From Owenia fusiformis (taxonomy: Eukaryota; Annelida; Polychaeta; Sabellida; Oweniidae): 64,000 bases of DNA. Every line of letters starts with the position of its first letter. Within the stretch, counting starts at the first letter, position 1. This document shows positions 46,976 to 57,816 of this stretch, in pieces. The notes under the pieces were generated by a model, which was not told the origin of the DNA, made no database searches, and was given only the letters and a program-made list of their open reading frames with translations. Both the position numbers and the translations under genes were made by a program. The DNA lies in assembly GCA_903813345.2 (NCBI GenBank), contig CAIIXF020000006.1:5628989-5692988 (forward strand). Direction: 5' to 3'.

Positions 46976-48971
46976 CAACTATTTCTTGGCTTTCTCTGAT
47001 TCTCTGCTAATGGTTACTATTTCTGTGATTTGTAGCTTCAGTGATAACCCTTGTTGTAGTATACTGTAAAACTGCTCGCCTCAAGTTGACCAATTAATGT
47101 TTTCAAAATCATCTACAAGTTCTCAGAAATTCAAATCTGACTTTAGATTGAACTCATAATATTGTGAGCAACTAGGTGGTGACATTTTGTCATGTTAATG
47201 CCTTGTCTAATCAGATGTTTACTGGTCACAAATGAAAGGGAATTGCTTTTTGCAGGACTTGACAAACTTGATTGTCTACCCAATTTAAAATTTTTTACAA
47301 TATCTAAGAAATCAGATGCACTCTTGTATGGAGGTACTAACCTTAGTGATGAAATGAATGGAAAAATATTTGAAATTGTGGCTCATTATGTCTTTTCAAT
47401 ATCAATATTGAACAACCAGTAAATTGGCATATATTTGAAATATACTAAACTCAGGAAACTCAAATAAATTGAAATTGAAAAAGTCGAAATTTGACACTAC
47501 AATGGCAGCTATTCTGAAAGAGGGTGTGTAATGCGGCATATACAGATGAATGTATAATATAATTAATATTGGTCCAACGGTATGTATTTGAGTTATTGCC
47601 TTGATAGACTGATGGACGTATAGACAGAGCCATCTATATATCCCCGAACTCTGTTCGCTGGCATAATAAATATGCAGGTAGGATTATAGTTATTGCGAAT
47701 GTTGAACATTCTATGTTTTACAAAGAACTTTCTAGAGCACCCTTTCAAAGCTATCTCAACAGTAATTCAATCCATTCACTTGATGCTCTAATATTTAGGG
47801 TACTTCGGTTTTTGCTCAAATCTCTGTAGAATGTTCAACATAAGTGTTCCCTAATATGTTGAATGTGACTCTCTGCTAATCTATCTCTTACTCTAATGGC
47901 TTCATCTTAATTTACTTTCAGATTTCTCTCGGTTTCATTTTTGGTATATTCTTTTTTAGATGTCCATGCTTTAGTTTCTTTGTTAACTCGGCACCCTATC
48001 TTTTGTAGGGGAAAACTTTGGGAGTGATTTGACCTGTTTGCGAGTCTACCTCACTGCATTTATATTGTAATATGAGTGACTGTTGCTATGGTGATCATTC
48101 TATAAAGTTTGTTGTTATGGTAACTGATGCCAAAGGAAATCTGTGTATTATCCAGTGTACTGTTATCAAGGTGATAGCATAGTGAATAGTGACCTTTGGC
48201 AGGGTAACAGTGTCACTCGTCATAATAATTGTATATGCATCATCATAGTAACTTAGAAATATAATATCAGTACGTCACAAAAAACATAACAAACAAAAAT
48301 AATGTGACACCACAAAACCAGTGATAATTATATCAATTTGATTTAGTGTACCATAAGGCCACGGGTCTCCTCTTTCCAATATTTGGCCACAGGCCACTGA
48401 ATAATCATTCCTTTTACACAACAGGCTAAAATCTGCTCTGGACCAAGTTTTAGAAATTGCAACAGTTACCAGAGAATCATCAATGTGGTTGCTGTTCCCC
48501 ACCAGAACCCAAAGTCCATGTGAAGGGGTGTGGAATGTAATCTTCCATAAGTAATCTTTTATAAGGTGATTGACAATGATTGCGATTTAACTGACTTAAA
48601 CTGACTGTTTATGCCACTTCTTTTTCCAACATTAACTGAACCATCAAGGATGCAACTGATGAACACTTAAAGTTCAATCTTTTTTCGTAGTAAATCTAAA
48701 TCTAAAACTTCAATTTCAATTTGTTTATTTCACAAAACACATACAATATACATATACAATGAGTGGGTGACACAAGGGTTTGTGTATATAGATGGATTAA
48801 ATTAAATACAAAGTATGTTAGAGTTGTTTTATGTAAGTCTTGTGACCATTTAATCCCCAGCTCCCAATCAATATTAGTGATTTACATACAATAAGAATCA
48901 GTTGTTTGAGGATGCCATTTCACCTGTGGGTTAAAACACTGATTATCCAGTGGTACATGATCACATATAAC
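46976..48971. other. Vav intron, noncoding
   Basis: The only recognised repeat is an end fragment of the aactag dispersed family at 47590-47675 (ccccgaactctgttcgctgg then cataataaa). No exon was seen. Confidence 0.4.
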
Positions 48972-49513
48972 CATGGGCTTTCAACTAGAAGGGTAGGCAA
49001 CTTCCCATATTTCATACATAAACATTGCCTTTGGGTTTTCAAAATTGGAGAATAAACACATTCCAAGGAAATCTTATTTTGTACTTTTTATGGATGATTT
49101 AAAGAAATATCTCAAAAATAAAAACATGATCATCTACATACATGTTGAAAATCTAATAAAAAATGGAATTCATCATAATTATGACAATACACAAAGTGAA
49201 CATTCTCCCACAAATTATGTTTTTATTGGAATGTGTTCTTGAATAATTACCCACAATGCAATACTCGAAGAGAACATCTTGATACCTCTTATTCTTATTG
49301 GTATTTTTTGTTAACTAGTACATGAGATTGAATATATTTTATGCTTTAATCATATTGGAAATTGATTTCTATTCAAAATAATACTAAAACATATACATTT
49401 AATATCTAATACTTTAGGAAATATTACCATAAAAGGGAAGCATGGCATTGCTCATTTTGAAGGTCTCATGCTTATTTCACAGAGTTGCATACCCTTCCAA
49501 TTGAAAGCCCATG
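48972..49513. mobile_element. 542-bp inverted-repeat element
   Basis: The left catgggctttcaactagaag then ggtaggcaac is mirrored by gttgcatacccttccaattg then aaagcccatg at the right. Similar end sequences occur as a tight palindrome at 20197-20226 and singly at 23449. Confidence 0.7.
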
Positions 49514-49897
49514 ATATAACCAAATGACATATCATTGGAAAGAATAACAGGAGACTTCAAGGTAAACTAATGAAATTGATGTAATCATTACTGGTTTTGT
49601 AGTTTTACAATATTATTGCTTGTTTCGTCTTTTTGGGACAAACTGTAATAATGTCAACTACCTATTAAATAACTTTGGGATGCTCAAACCTATAGTAGTT
49701 GACATTGGTGAAAGTATCCACAGTAACTTAGACATTGTTTCTTTAACTAAAAATGGCATTGGAGACTGTATCCTATTCATCACTATGGTAACATTCATTA
49801 TAGCAATAATCACCCTAGCAACCATCACCATGGTCACTGTAGTAACATAGTGTCTCTGTAGCTTGCTGTGATAACTGTTCTCTCTATAACCCTATAG

Positions 49898-50024
49898 TGA
49901 GCAAACCTTAGAGGATGCAGAAGAGTTGTATGACTCAGTAGTGCAAGAGAGTGAGGAAATTGAAGAAGACATATATGATGATTTGTGTAGTATACAAAAG
50001 CGACGCAGACCAACAAGTACTATA
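49898..50024 (+). CDS. Vav: Vav exon 5: acidic region with second and third regulatory tyrosines
   Basis: Between ccctatag and ACTATA|gtgagt; phase 2 in, 0 out, 43 codons with the split Thr. The peptide contains LEDAEELYDSV (Tyr164) and EIEEDIYDDLCS (Tyr179), corresponding to human VAV1 Tyr160 and Tyr174 (DEDLYDCV, DEIYEDLM). In the family, the helix around Tyr174 blocks the DH active site until phosphorylated. The same 10-mer ctatagtgag sits at both exon edges. The exon's 3' part is the seed of the tandem array that follows. Confidence 0.92.
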
Positions 50025-50029
50025 GTGAG

Positions 50030-51050
50030 TATATAAATTGAAGAAAACATATTCAATGATTTGTGAAGTATACAAAAGCGACGCAGGCCATCTATAGTGA
50101 GTAATTTAAATTGAAGATTAGACATATACAGTGATTTGTATTATATACAAAAGTGACGCAGACCAACAAGTTCAATAGTGATTATGTATATAATATTAGA
50201 GAAGACATATACAATGATTTGTGAAATGTGCAAAAGCGACATAGACCATCAAGTTCTAGAGTGAGTATATATTTAAATTGAAGAAAACATATAAATTGAT
50301 TTGTGTAATATGCAAAAGCGACGTAGACCAACAAGTTCTATAGTAAATATATACTATTAGAGAAAGCAACGTAGACCATCAAGTTCTATAGTGAATATAT
50401 AATATTAGAGAATACATATACAATGATTTGTGTAATATGCAAAAGCGACACAGACCAACAAGTTCTATAGTGAATATATAATATTAGAGAATACATATAC
50501 AATGATTTGTGTAATATGCAAAAGCAACGTAGACCATCAAGTTCTATAGTGAATATATAATATTAGAGAATACATATACAATGATTTGTGTAATATGCAA
50601 AAGCAACGTAGACCATCAAGTTCTATAGTGAATATATAATATTAGAGAATACATATACATTGATTTGTGTAATATGCAAAAGCAACGTAGACCATCAAGT
50701 TCTATAGTGAATATATAATATTAGAGAATACATATACAATGATTTGTGAAGCATGCAAAAGCGACACAGACCATCAAGTTCTATAGTGAGTATATAATAT
50801 TAGAGAATACATATACAATGATTTGTGTAATATGCAAAAGCGCCGCAGACCATCAAGTTCTATAGTGAGTATATAATATTAGAGAATACATATACAATGA
50901 TTTGTGAAGCATGCAAAAGCAACGCAGACCATCAAGTTCTATAGTGAGTATATAATATTAGAGAATACATATAAAATGATTTGTGTAATATGCAAAAGCG
51001 ACGCAGACCATCAAGATCTATAGTGAGTATGTATTTAAATTAAAGTTCTA
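50030..51050. repeat. Exon-derived 79-bp tandem array carrying copies of the exon 5 tail and splice donor
   Basis: About 13 units copy the end of exon 5 and its donor (gaagacatatatgatgattt, gtgtagtatacaaaagcgac, gcagaccaacaag, tatagtgagtatat). Early units (50038, 50111, 50199, 50276) are diverged and of variable length. From about 50405 the units settle at 79 bp and are homogeneous. Nearly every unit preserves tctatagtgagtat or tctatagtgaatat. All frames are interrupted (taatatgc, gtgaagc), so it is noncoding. Confidence 0.92.
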
Positions 51051-51359
51051 GAGTGAGTGTATAAGAAACCATAACATCATACTCTGACATCCTAAAAAAG
51101 GTTGGTAAAGTGGGTCGGTGTATGTACATCAGAATTCAAGTATATTGTTGATACAGAAGTCTTAGAAATGCCAGTGATAGCAATGCGGTAACTCCATAGA
51201 ATCTGCATATCAATTTTTTTTTTAATCATTTATTTCATATATATATACTATACATACAATAATACAAAAATAACGTTTGACTAGGTTACAAGTAATATTA
51301 TTGTCAAACTGTGACAATATCAATATCAATATACTTCTATGAATGTTCTTCTCTCTGGT

Positions 51360-53058
51360 AGTAATGTACTATTAACAAAGTTGTTGATTTTCTTTCTTTT
51401 GACAAACATACTCTGGTGTTACTGTATGCACTTGTCCCATCATCAGCAATGTGCCTGGTTTCATTGTTATTTCGGGTCTTTCAACATTGTATAACTCTAC
51501 CAGGTGACCCCACCAAAGTGGTGTGGGACAAGTGTGTGCTTCTCAAGCTCAATACTTCTATTAGTAATGTTTATTTTGTTTTCCAGTCATCTGCTCTTTT
51601 GATCCAGAGCCATTTTGATGCTTTCTCTGCTATTCTTGTAATACTTCCAATTGCTTGCTTCCTTGTATTGCCATTTATTCCTAATAGTCCTAATGTTCTC
51701 CAGAGGGATTGTCCTGCAAACCCTCGACAGCCAACCTCTACCGGTTCACATCTGGCTGTATATCCCTTGTTCCCACACTGCTCCACTAATTCTGCATATT
51801 TTTCTCGCTTCCTTTCTTGAGCTTCCTGTATGTTTTCCTCCCATGGCACTGTTAGTTCTATTAGCACTATATGCTTTGATGATTTTGACCACAACACTAT
51901 GTCTGGCCTTAGTGAGGTTTCCACTACTTCCTCCGGGAATTTTAGCTGTTTCTCAAGGTCCACCATGAGGGTCCAGTCATTTGCTGTGTGTAGAATTCCA
52001 GTAGGTTTCCTTACTTCCTTTGTTATGCCTTCTCCTGCTTTAATGAAGTTGATATATTGGGTTCCTGGTTTCTTGTGCTTTTTCCTCCTCTCTGTCTCAA
52101 TGACCTGTGCTAACTCCTTCAGGACTTGGTCATGTCTCCACCTGAACCTTCCATCTGCTAATCCTTTCCTACAGGCTGACATGATGTGCTTTAGGTTTGA
52201 TACTGCCCCACATAATGGGCACTCTGCAGTCTCTGCTAGCCCCATAGTGACTAGATTGGATGGTGTAGGTAAGACGTCATATGTTGCTTTAAGCAGAAAA
52301 CTAATAGTTTGTGGCTGCTCCTTCCATAGATCATTCCAAGTTAGTTTTCTTTCTCTAACGCCTTCCCATTTCATCCATTTACCTTGTTTCTTCATCTCAA
52401 TAGCCTTAACTCTTCGGTCTTCCTCGAGGCTCTCTCTTACTTCTAGCTGGATCAGATCTCTCTTTTCACGGTCTGTTGCTTCATTCCATAGAGGTTTTGA
52501 TCCAAATCCTAAACCCTGTCTCCCTTTGGCTACCCGCCCTACTAGAACTTTTTGCTTGAGCCTGTCCTCTGCTCTTGTTAGCTCCTCTTCAGCATTCCAC
52601 TTCCTTCCTGTTTTCTCATGGGTGCTGCTCTTTGAAATCTTGGTGTCTTTGGCATTCCTTATCATCACAATCTTCCTGACTTTGGTTACCTTGTATTCTT
52701 CTGTCATTGATTTGATTGGTAGGTGAAGCATGTTTGATTCTCCATAAAATCCTGAGCTGCTGAAGCTTTTTGGTACTCCAAACCACTTCCGTAGGTATTT
52801 GTTTGTTTTCCTCTCTAACATCTCCACTGTTGTCATTGGCACTGCATACACGAGAAGTGGCCATAATATTCGAGGCAGTATTCCATGCTGGTATATCCAT
52901 GCCTTGTATTTTCCTGGTAGCCCTGATTTATCTACCAGTTTGAACCAGGTATCTAATTGGTCCTTCTCAGAGATATTTATTTTTCTTTTGACGTTTCGTA
53001 GGATGTCCATTCTTCTCCTTCAGAAATGAAATTATATTTGAATCAAACAGAAATAATT
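51360..53058 (-). mobile_element. 5'-truncated non-LTR retrotransposon (RLE type), with inverted partner at 53146-53260
   Basis: A minus-oriented element carries the ORF at 51571-53010 and a 3' tail ending gaaagaaaatcaacaacttt at 51378-51397. The same tail lies inverted at 53233-53252. The 5' region (52965-53058) is mirrored at 53146-53242, giving a large foldback. The right copy jumps directly from the 5' region to the 3' tail, so it is an internally deleted form. Confidence 0.7.
51571..53010 (-). CDS. C-terminal part of a retrotransposon polyprotein: RT thumb region, CCHC finger and restriction-like endonuclease
   Basis: 479 residues, ending in TAG. Residues 30-120 resemble the segment just after the reverse transcriptase core in RLE-type elements (LRKWFGVPKSFSS...). 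A zinc-knuckle motif CPLCGAVSNLKHIMSAC (C264, C267, H275, C280) is followed by RPDIV ... IELTVPWEE (P369, D370, E385) and KREKY, matching the PD-X(12-14)-D/E plus basic motif of R2-like endonucleases. The RT catalytic domain is missing, and the ATG lies inside the foldback, so this is a truncated, non-functional copy. The superfamily is inferred from motif order. The 298-residue plus-strand ORF here is its antisense shadow. Confidence 0.75.
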   Translation of the reverse strand: MDILRNVKRKINISEKDQLDTWFKLVDKSGLPGKYKAWIYQHGILPRILWPLLVYAVPMTTVEMLERKTNKYLRKWFGVPKSFSSSGFYGESNMLHLPIKSMTEEYKVTKVRKIVMIRNAKDTKISKSSTHEKTGRKWNAEEELTRAEDRLKQKVLVGRVAKGRQGLGFGSKPLWNEATDREKRDLIQLEVRESLEEDRRVKAIEMKKQGKWMKWEGVRERKLTWNDLWKEQPQTISFLLKATYDVLPTPSNLVTMGLAETAECPLCGAVSNLKHIMSACRKGLADGRFRWRHDQVLKELAQVIETERRKKHKKPGTQYINFIKAGEGITKEVRKPTGILHTANDWTLMVDLEKQLKFPEEVVETSLRPDIVLWSKSSKHIVLIELTVPWEENIQEAQERKREKYAELVEQCGNKGYTARCEPVEVGCRGFAGQSLWRTLGLLGINGNTRKQAIGSITRIAEKASKWLWIKRADDWKTK

Positions 53059-53475
53059 AATTAATGAATTAATTAATTGTAACATCATTGAAGTTTTATA
53101 TCTTAATGGTTGCTATTTGTCTCATTGATATGTAATTATTAATTATTTCAGTTTGATTCAAATCTAATTTTATTTCTGAAGAAGTAGGATGAACATCCTA
53201 CGAAACGTCAAATGAAAAATAAATATCTCTGAGAAAGAAAATCAACAACTTTGTTAATATTATCAATATAGTTTTTTATTATTTTGTTCTTAGAATATAT
53301 CAGAGTTGCAGTAAGAAGGAATAAGATTCATCTATGATTTATATTCTAACAATATCAACTATGAAGTTCAAAATGATATTCATGAGCTTGTTAGGATGAT
53401 TGATTGTAGAGATGTACACTCTATATATAGCATATAGGACAAAATGAATAATGTATTATCTCAATTTTGTTCCAG

Positions 53476-53571
53476 GGAAATCTAGAGCCAAAATCAAAGA
53501 GAGATTATTGTATCAAAGAACTCGTAGAGACTGAAAAGAATTATGTTGATGCACTTAACATGATTTGTACA
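53476..53571 (+). CDS. Vav: Vav exon 6: start of the DH (RhoGEF) domain
   Basis: Between ttgttccag and TGTACA|gtaagt; 32 codons, phase 0 in and out. It reads GNLEPKSKRDYCIKELVETE then KNYVDALNMICT. This matches the Vav DH start (K-R-x-x-C-L-x-E-I-x-x-T-E-x-x-Y). The Glu in the ETEKNY motif is the conserved position of the first DH helix that contacts the GTPase (family knowledge). Confidence 0.93.
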
Positions 53572-53873
53572 GTAAGTGGAAAATTAGTTTGATTATCCCA
53601 AAACAGTTACATTTGTTTATATCATTCTTTTCTGTATAACAGGTGGATTTAGCTCTATTAGAGATTTCAGAGATTTCAAGAGAAAAAAACTGTTTTGGGT
53701 ATAACTTAAATACTGTTTGATGGATTCATTCCAGTTGAATCTCATACGTTTGTGCCTCAAACAAAATGGAAATTATTTTTTATGAACATATAACATACGA
53801 TATTGTTTGATTGATTTTTTCAAAATGACAGTTGATTCAGAATTTTTTATGAGATTCATTGAGATTTCCTACT

Positions 53874-54358
53874 TCTTAGGGGCGGGGTCAAAATATCAAT
53901 GTTCATATGGAGACGAAAGTAATTTCGTTTGGACAACAACCCCCCCACCCCCCCCTCTAGACGAAAGCTTAGGTCACTTCAAAAAAACATTGATTTTGAT
54001 TGATTGCTGGGTTATTATTACGGTGAATTAACACACGTTGGCAATTTAACTGCATTGAACTCTTCAAAAGGAGGAGGAGGGAAAAGTACGGAATTTATTT
54101 GAAAAATGATCGAATTATCGTCTTTATCTACCGATATTTTGGACCTATCACACAAAAAAGCTCACGAACTATTGAAAACAAGCCTTTTTATCAGAACATA
54201 GCGCCAGAAAAAGTGGGTAAGTCCAATTATTTTTTGTATATCAGATCCGAATTATCGATGTTTTTTTGGTCAACCAAAGTGCCCTAAAACCCCCTCCCCC
54301 CCTCGCGAAAGTACTTTCGTCTCCATATGAACATCGATATTTTGACCCCGCCCCTTAG
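53874..54358. mobile_element. 485-bp MITE in the Vav DH intron
   Basis: The left cttaggggcggggtcaaaat, then atcaatgttcatatggagac, then gaaagtaatttcg is mirrored at the right with few mismatches. The inner flanks include C-rich runs (aaccccccc). No coding capacity. Confidence 0.85.
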
Positions 54359-54426
54359 AGTTATGAATTTCTAATACAAATATGTCCTTTTGGTTTGCAG
54401 TGACCAAGAAGTGTCTTATTTTTCAG

Positions 54427-54495
54427 CATTTCATTAAACAATTAAAGAATGTACTTCAGCCTGCAGACCGGGAAATCATATTCTGTCACATTGAG
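54427..54495 (+). CDS. Vav: Vav exon 7: DH domain, second segment
   Basis: Between ttatttttcag and ATTGAG|gtaaga; 23 codons, phase 0. HFIKQLKNVLQPADREIIFC then HIE matches the Vav QHFLQPLQRFLKPQDIEIIFINIE segment of the DH domain. Confidence 0.93.
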
Positions 54496-54514
54496 GTAAG
54501 AACAAACTCTTGAT

Positions 54515-54730
54515 GCTCATGATATTTGATTGGTTGAACACAAGTCATATGTTATGCTTCTCAGTCTTTGATTGGTTGAACACAAGTCATATGTTATGTT
54601 TCTCAGTCTTTGATTGGTTGAACACAAGTCATATGTTATGTTTCTCAGTCTTTGATTGGTTGAACACAAGTCATATGTTATGTTTCTCAGTCTTTGATTG
54701 GTTGAACTCAGGTCAAATGTCATGCTGCTT
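54515..54730. repeat. 42-bp tandem repeat, five units, just after the exon 7 donor
   Basis: Units: tctttgattggttgaacaca, agtcatatgttatgtttctc, ag. Each unit ends in a pyrimidine-rich cag, resembling an acceptor. Frames on both strands are open because 42 is divisible by three. Confidence 0.93.
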
Positions 54731-55175
54731 TCATATTGTTTCCTTTCTTTCCAGGGTCCTAGGCTAACCCTGCTAAAATGGAAATAATTTTGAATGTTAA
54801 TGGATTTTGGAATTATTATAAAAAGTACAAAGGAGCAACGGTCAACATTTAGCAGCTGGTTTCAATTTTTCAAAAATTCTCATAAAGTTACAGATCTTCA
54901 ATTCAGTTGTCTGTTATGCAGAAAAAAACATATTTCACTGACTTTAACCCATGGTCTGCTATTATTTTATAATGTGTTTTTGACTTTACTAGTTTATCAA
55001 TCTACATCTCTTAAATAAAGTCCTTATTGCATGAATTATCACATTAAGTTTGGAGGTTAGGCTTCTCCAAGTGCATTCAATGTGACCATGGGAAGTTAAA
55101 ATTGATGAAAATGTTGTCTTCAGTCTGAGGAGGGTTAATGAATCAATGTGATGTCCTGGAATTATGTAATCTCAT
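54731..55175. other. Vav intron 7, noncoding
   Basis: No gene was recognised. Confidence 0.4.
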
Positions 55176-55734
55176 TATTATCCCACCCAACAAAGTTCGA
55201 GGGGGATAGAGAGAAGCCATCTGTTTGTGTGTCCGGGCAATAACTCAAATACTGGTTGACTGATCTCATTCAACTTTTATAGGTACATGCCTTATGAGAG
55301 TAGGACCGCTGCTCGAGAAGGAATTTTAAATATGGCCACTCAATTTTAAATGGCTGCTGAACTTTTAAATAGACGCCATTTTTCGTAAAAAATGTAATCT
55401 TTGATAACTCAAATACCAGTGAACAGATTTGGTTCAAATTTTATATTCTTGTTTGAATTTTCATTTATCAATTCAAACTTTTAAATTTTTGTCCAATTTT
55501 TTCAATTCTAAGTTTGATAATACATATTTTTATTTGATATTACACTTTTTAATTCAAACTTTCAAAGTTTTTATTCAATTTTAGTAATGTTGTTTAAAAA
55601 GTAAATCTTCAGTGTTTGATATTTTAACGGAGAAAATACACATCTATCAAACTGCGAAAAACAGCTTCAAAGGGGAAAATCAAACACCAAACACCAAAAA
55701 TCAAGATGTCAAACACTGAGAAAATCCTTCATCG

Positions 55735-56548
55735 TAACCCCCCTATCACACCAAACTAGTTCTTACCCGTTCTTGCCAGTCCTACGAAAACGTCGTAAAA
55801 CGGGCTCAATCTGGCTGTGGTCGGGAAATATGTCTGAAATAATTAGCTTCTTCGTCCTTAAACAGTCTTCAATACGTCCATCTCGTTCTCAGTTCGTTCA
55901 GGTCGCACCAAGTCGGTGTACAACGTCGTAGAACGCGTCCCTTAGTCTAGAAGATCAACATGACCTGATTACAGAACGGCATGGTCGCCATCGAACTTTG
56001 AATCGATTCAAAATTCTAAAATCACATTCCCGTCTGAGAACGTTCATAAAGTTCGTAAATAGACCTTAGAAAGTTGCAGCTACGTTCATTCCATTCGCAC
56101 ACAGTTTCAAACCAGTTTTGAAGAACGCAGTGGCAACTTGTTTGGTGTGATAGCTATATTTTTGCTAACTCGTTCATAAGCAGTGTTAAATACGTTCTTA
56201 ATCAGTTTAAACCCGTTTGCAATTAGTTCTACCTCGTTCTCAACACGTCCTCAGACAGTTCAACTCGTTGTTAAAACGTCCCTAGCAGGATTGAAGTACA
56301 ACGGTTCCGTTCGTAGTACGTCCAGCTCGTCGTTAGTACGTTGTCACTTGTTCTAATTGTAGAACATGACGACCACGAGTGCATTTTGAGCATTGTCTAA
56401 GTTCTAGAGGACCTACCCGTTCGAGTACGTTCGATGAAGTTTCTAAATAGATCCCAAACGGTTCTTAGTAGGTCCAGTCCGTTCGTACACAGTTGAAGCC
56501 CGTTTTCGAGAACGTAGTGAGAACTAGTTTGGTGTGATAGTAGGGTTA
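55735..56548. mobile_element. 814-bp TIR element rich in short cgttc motifs
   Basis: The left taaccccccctatcacacca then aactagttct is mirrored at the right (agaactagtttggtgtgata then gtagggtta). An internal third end-like copy (ttgtttggtgtgatag, about 56138-56153) suggests a composite structure. The interior is base-composition unlike its surroundings, with dense gttcgt/cgttc/gtcc motifs at roughly 10- to 12-bp spacing. No ORF of note. Confidence 0.75.
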
Positions 56549-57345
56549 GATCGATAATAGCTTTGATGTTCAATTTTTAGGATTCAAAAAGATTAAACTA
56601 AAAATTCCAAATAAATTCCTTCAATTTTCGAAGCGATAGTTCAAACCCAAATGATAAAATGTTCGAACCAAAATTATACAAAAGTTCGAACTAAGAAATT
56701 AACACTTGCAAGCTGCTTTCCCATTCAAACAGTTCGGCATTCTTGAGTTTGGCATTCCAGATATTATACCATTACACATACGTAATTTCAGAAAAATAAT
56801 AGAAAATCTAGTTCTCACATTTATCCGACTCCAGGAGTAAACGATTGATATAATGCGCATGCGCAAAATGCCGAACAGTTTTAATTGAAAAATAAGAAAT
56901 GCCAAACTGTTTGAATAGAAAAATTGAAAGTTTGAATAAGAAAAATGTATACATCAAATACCAAAATGAAAAGTTCAAACATGATATGTATAAAAGTTGT
57001 AGATAAAAGTTGGTTTGAGGTCGTGTAATTATTGCTTTGAACATTGAATTTAACATTATTTTTTCTTATTCAACATACGTTTTTCTAATTTGAAGTTCTC
57101 AACATTTACTTTGAATTTTTTTCCTTATTTGATGTTTTTGAAAAAATTGCTTTGATAACAGATTTTTTTCAATTTGAAATATATTTTCTTATTTGATGTT
57201 TTAAAATATATTTTGACTATTTAAAATATGTCAAATGTGAAACTAACATTGAATTTTGAGCCATCTCTGACACCATAAAAACCTGCAGAACCCTGATTGT
57301 ATTTCATTCAGTAAAGTATTTGAAATTCAAATTTTAAGCGTTTAC

Positions 57346-57412
57346 ATAAAATTGTCGTATAATGCGGCAATTGTCGTATGGCGCTATAATCTCCGCATTA
57401 TACGGCAATTGA
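57346..57412. repeat. Short palindrome
   Basis: attgtcgtataatgcgg and ccgcattatacggcaat face each other around a short loop, with an extra attgtcgtatgg copy in the loop. Confidence 0.7.
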
Positions 57413-57816
57413 GCCTAGCATCTCCACTGTAATTATTAAAAGAATTTGTTTTGTTCCGTGGGATTTGCTACTCCGTGGAGTTGCTGTTTTTTTGTTAGAA
57501 TTGGTGACATTAAATATTATATGTGAAACTTGGCTAGGGCCATTGAAAATTACTGAACAGGACTCTTCAGAATTAATCATATTAATTTCTAATCATTCCT
57601 TTGATTTACTCATTGATTGACGTTAAAATTTTTACATAGATGTTCTGCCATGAATGACACTTAATTTTGTAAATGTAGTATTAGTGCATGACGTTAGATA
57701 TGCTGTAGTGTTGAATTTTTATTGCTATTTACTTCCAGTTATGTTAACCTTATATGTTTATGGTTTTAAACAAGTTATTTTATCATCTGATCTCTTAACA
57801 TAAATAAAATGCCAAA

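Larger units (their letters stand above)
55176..57493 (-). mobile_element. Dispersed family copy (aactag... family), probably interrupted by a second element
   Basis: The left part (ttatcccacccaacaaagtt then cgagggggatagagagaagc) matches the family 3' end in reverse. The right part (gtgggatttgctactccgtg then gagttgctg) matches the family 5' end in reverse. Between them lie AT-rich sequence and the 814-bp element at 55735-56548. That both ends belong to one insertion is inferred. Confidence 0.5.

Noticed and set aside
51830-52726. 298-residue plus-strand ORF (and 134-, 105-residue ORFs)
   Set aside because: It is antisense to the retrotransposon ORF, whose CCHC and PD-E motifs on the minus strand are recognisable. 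The plus-strand products have no domain.
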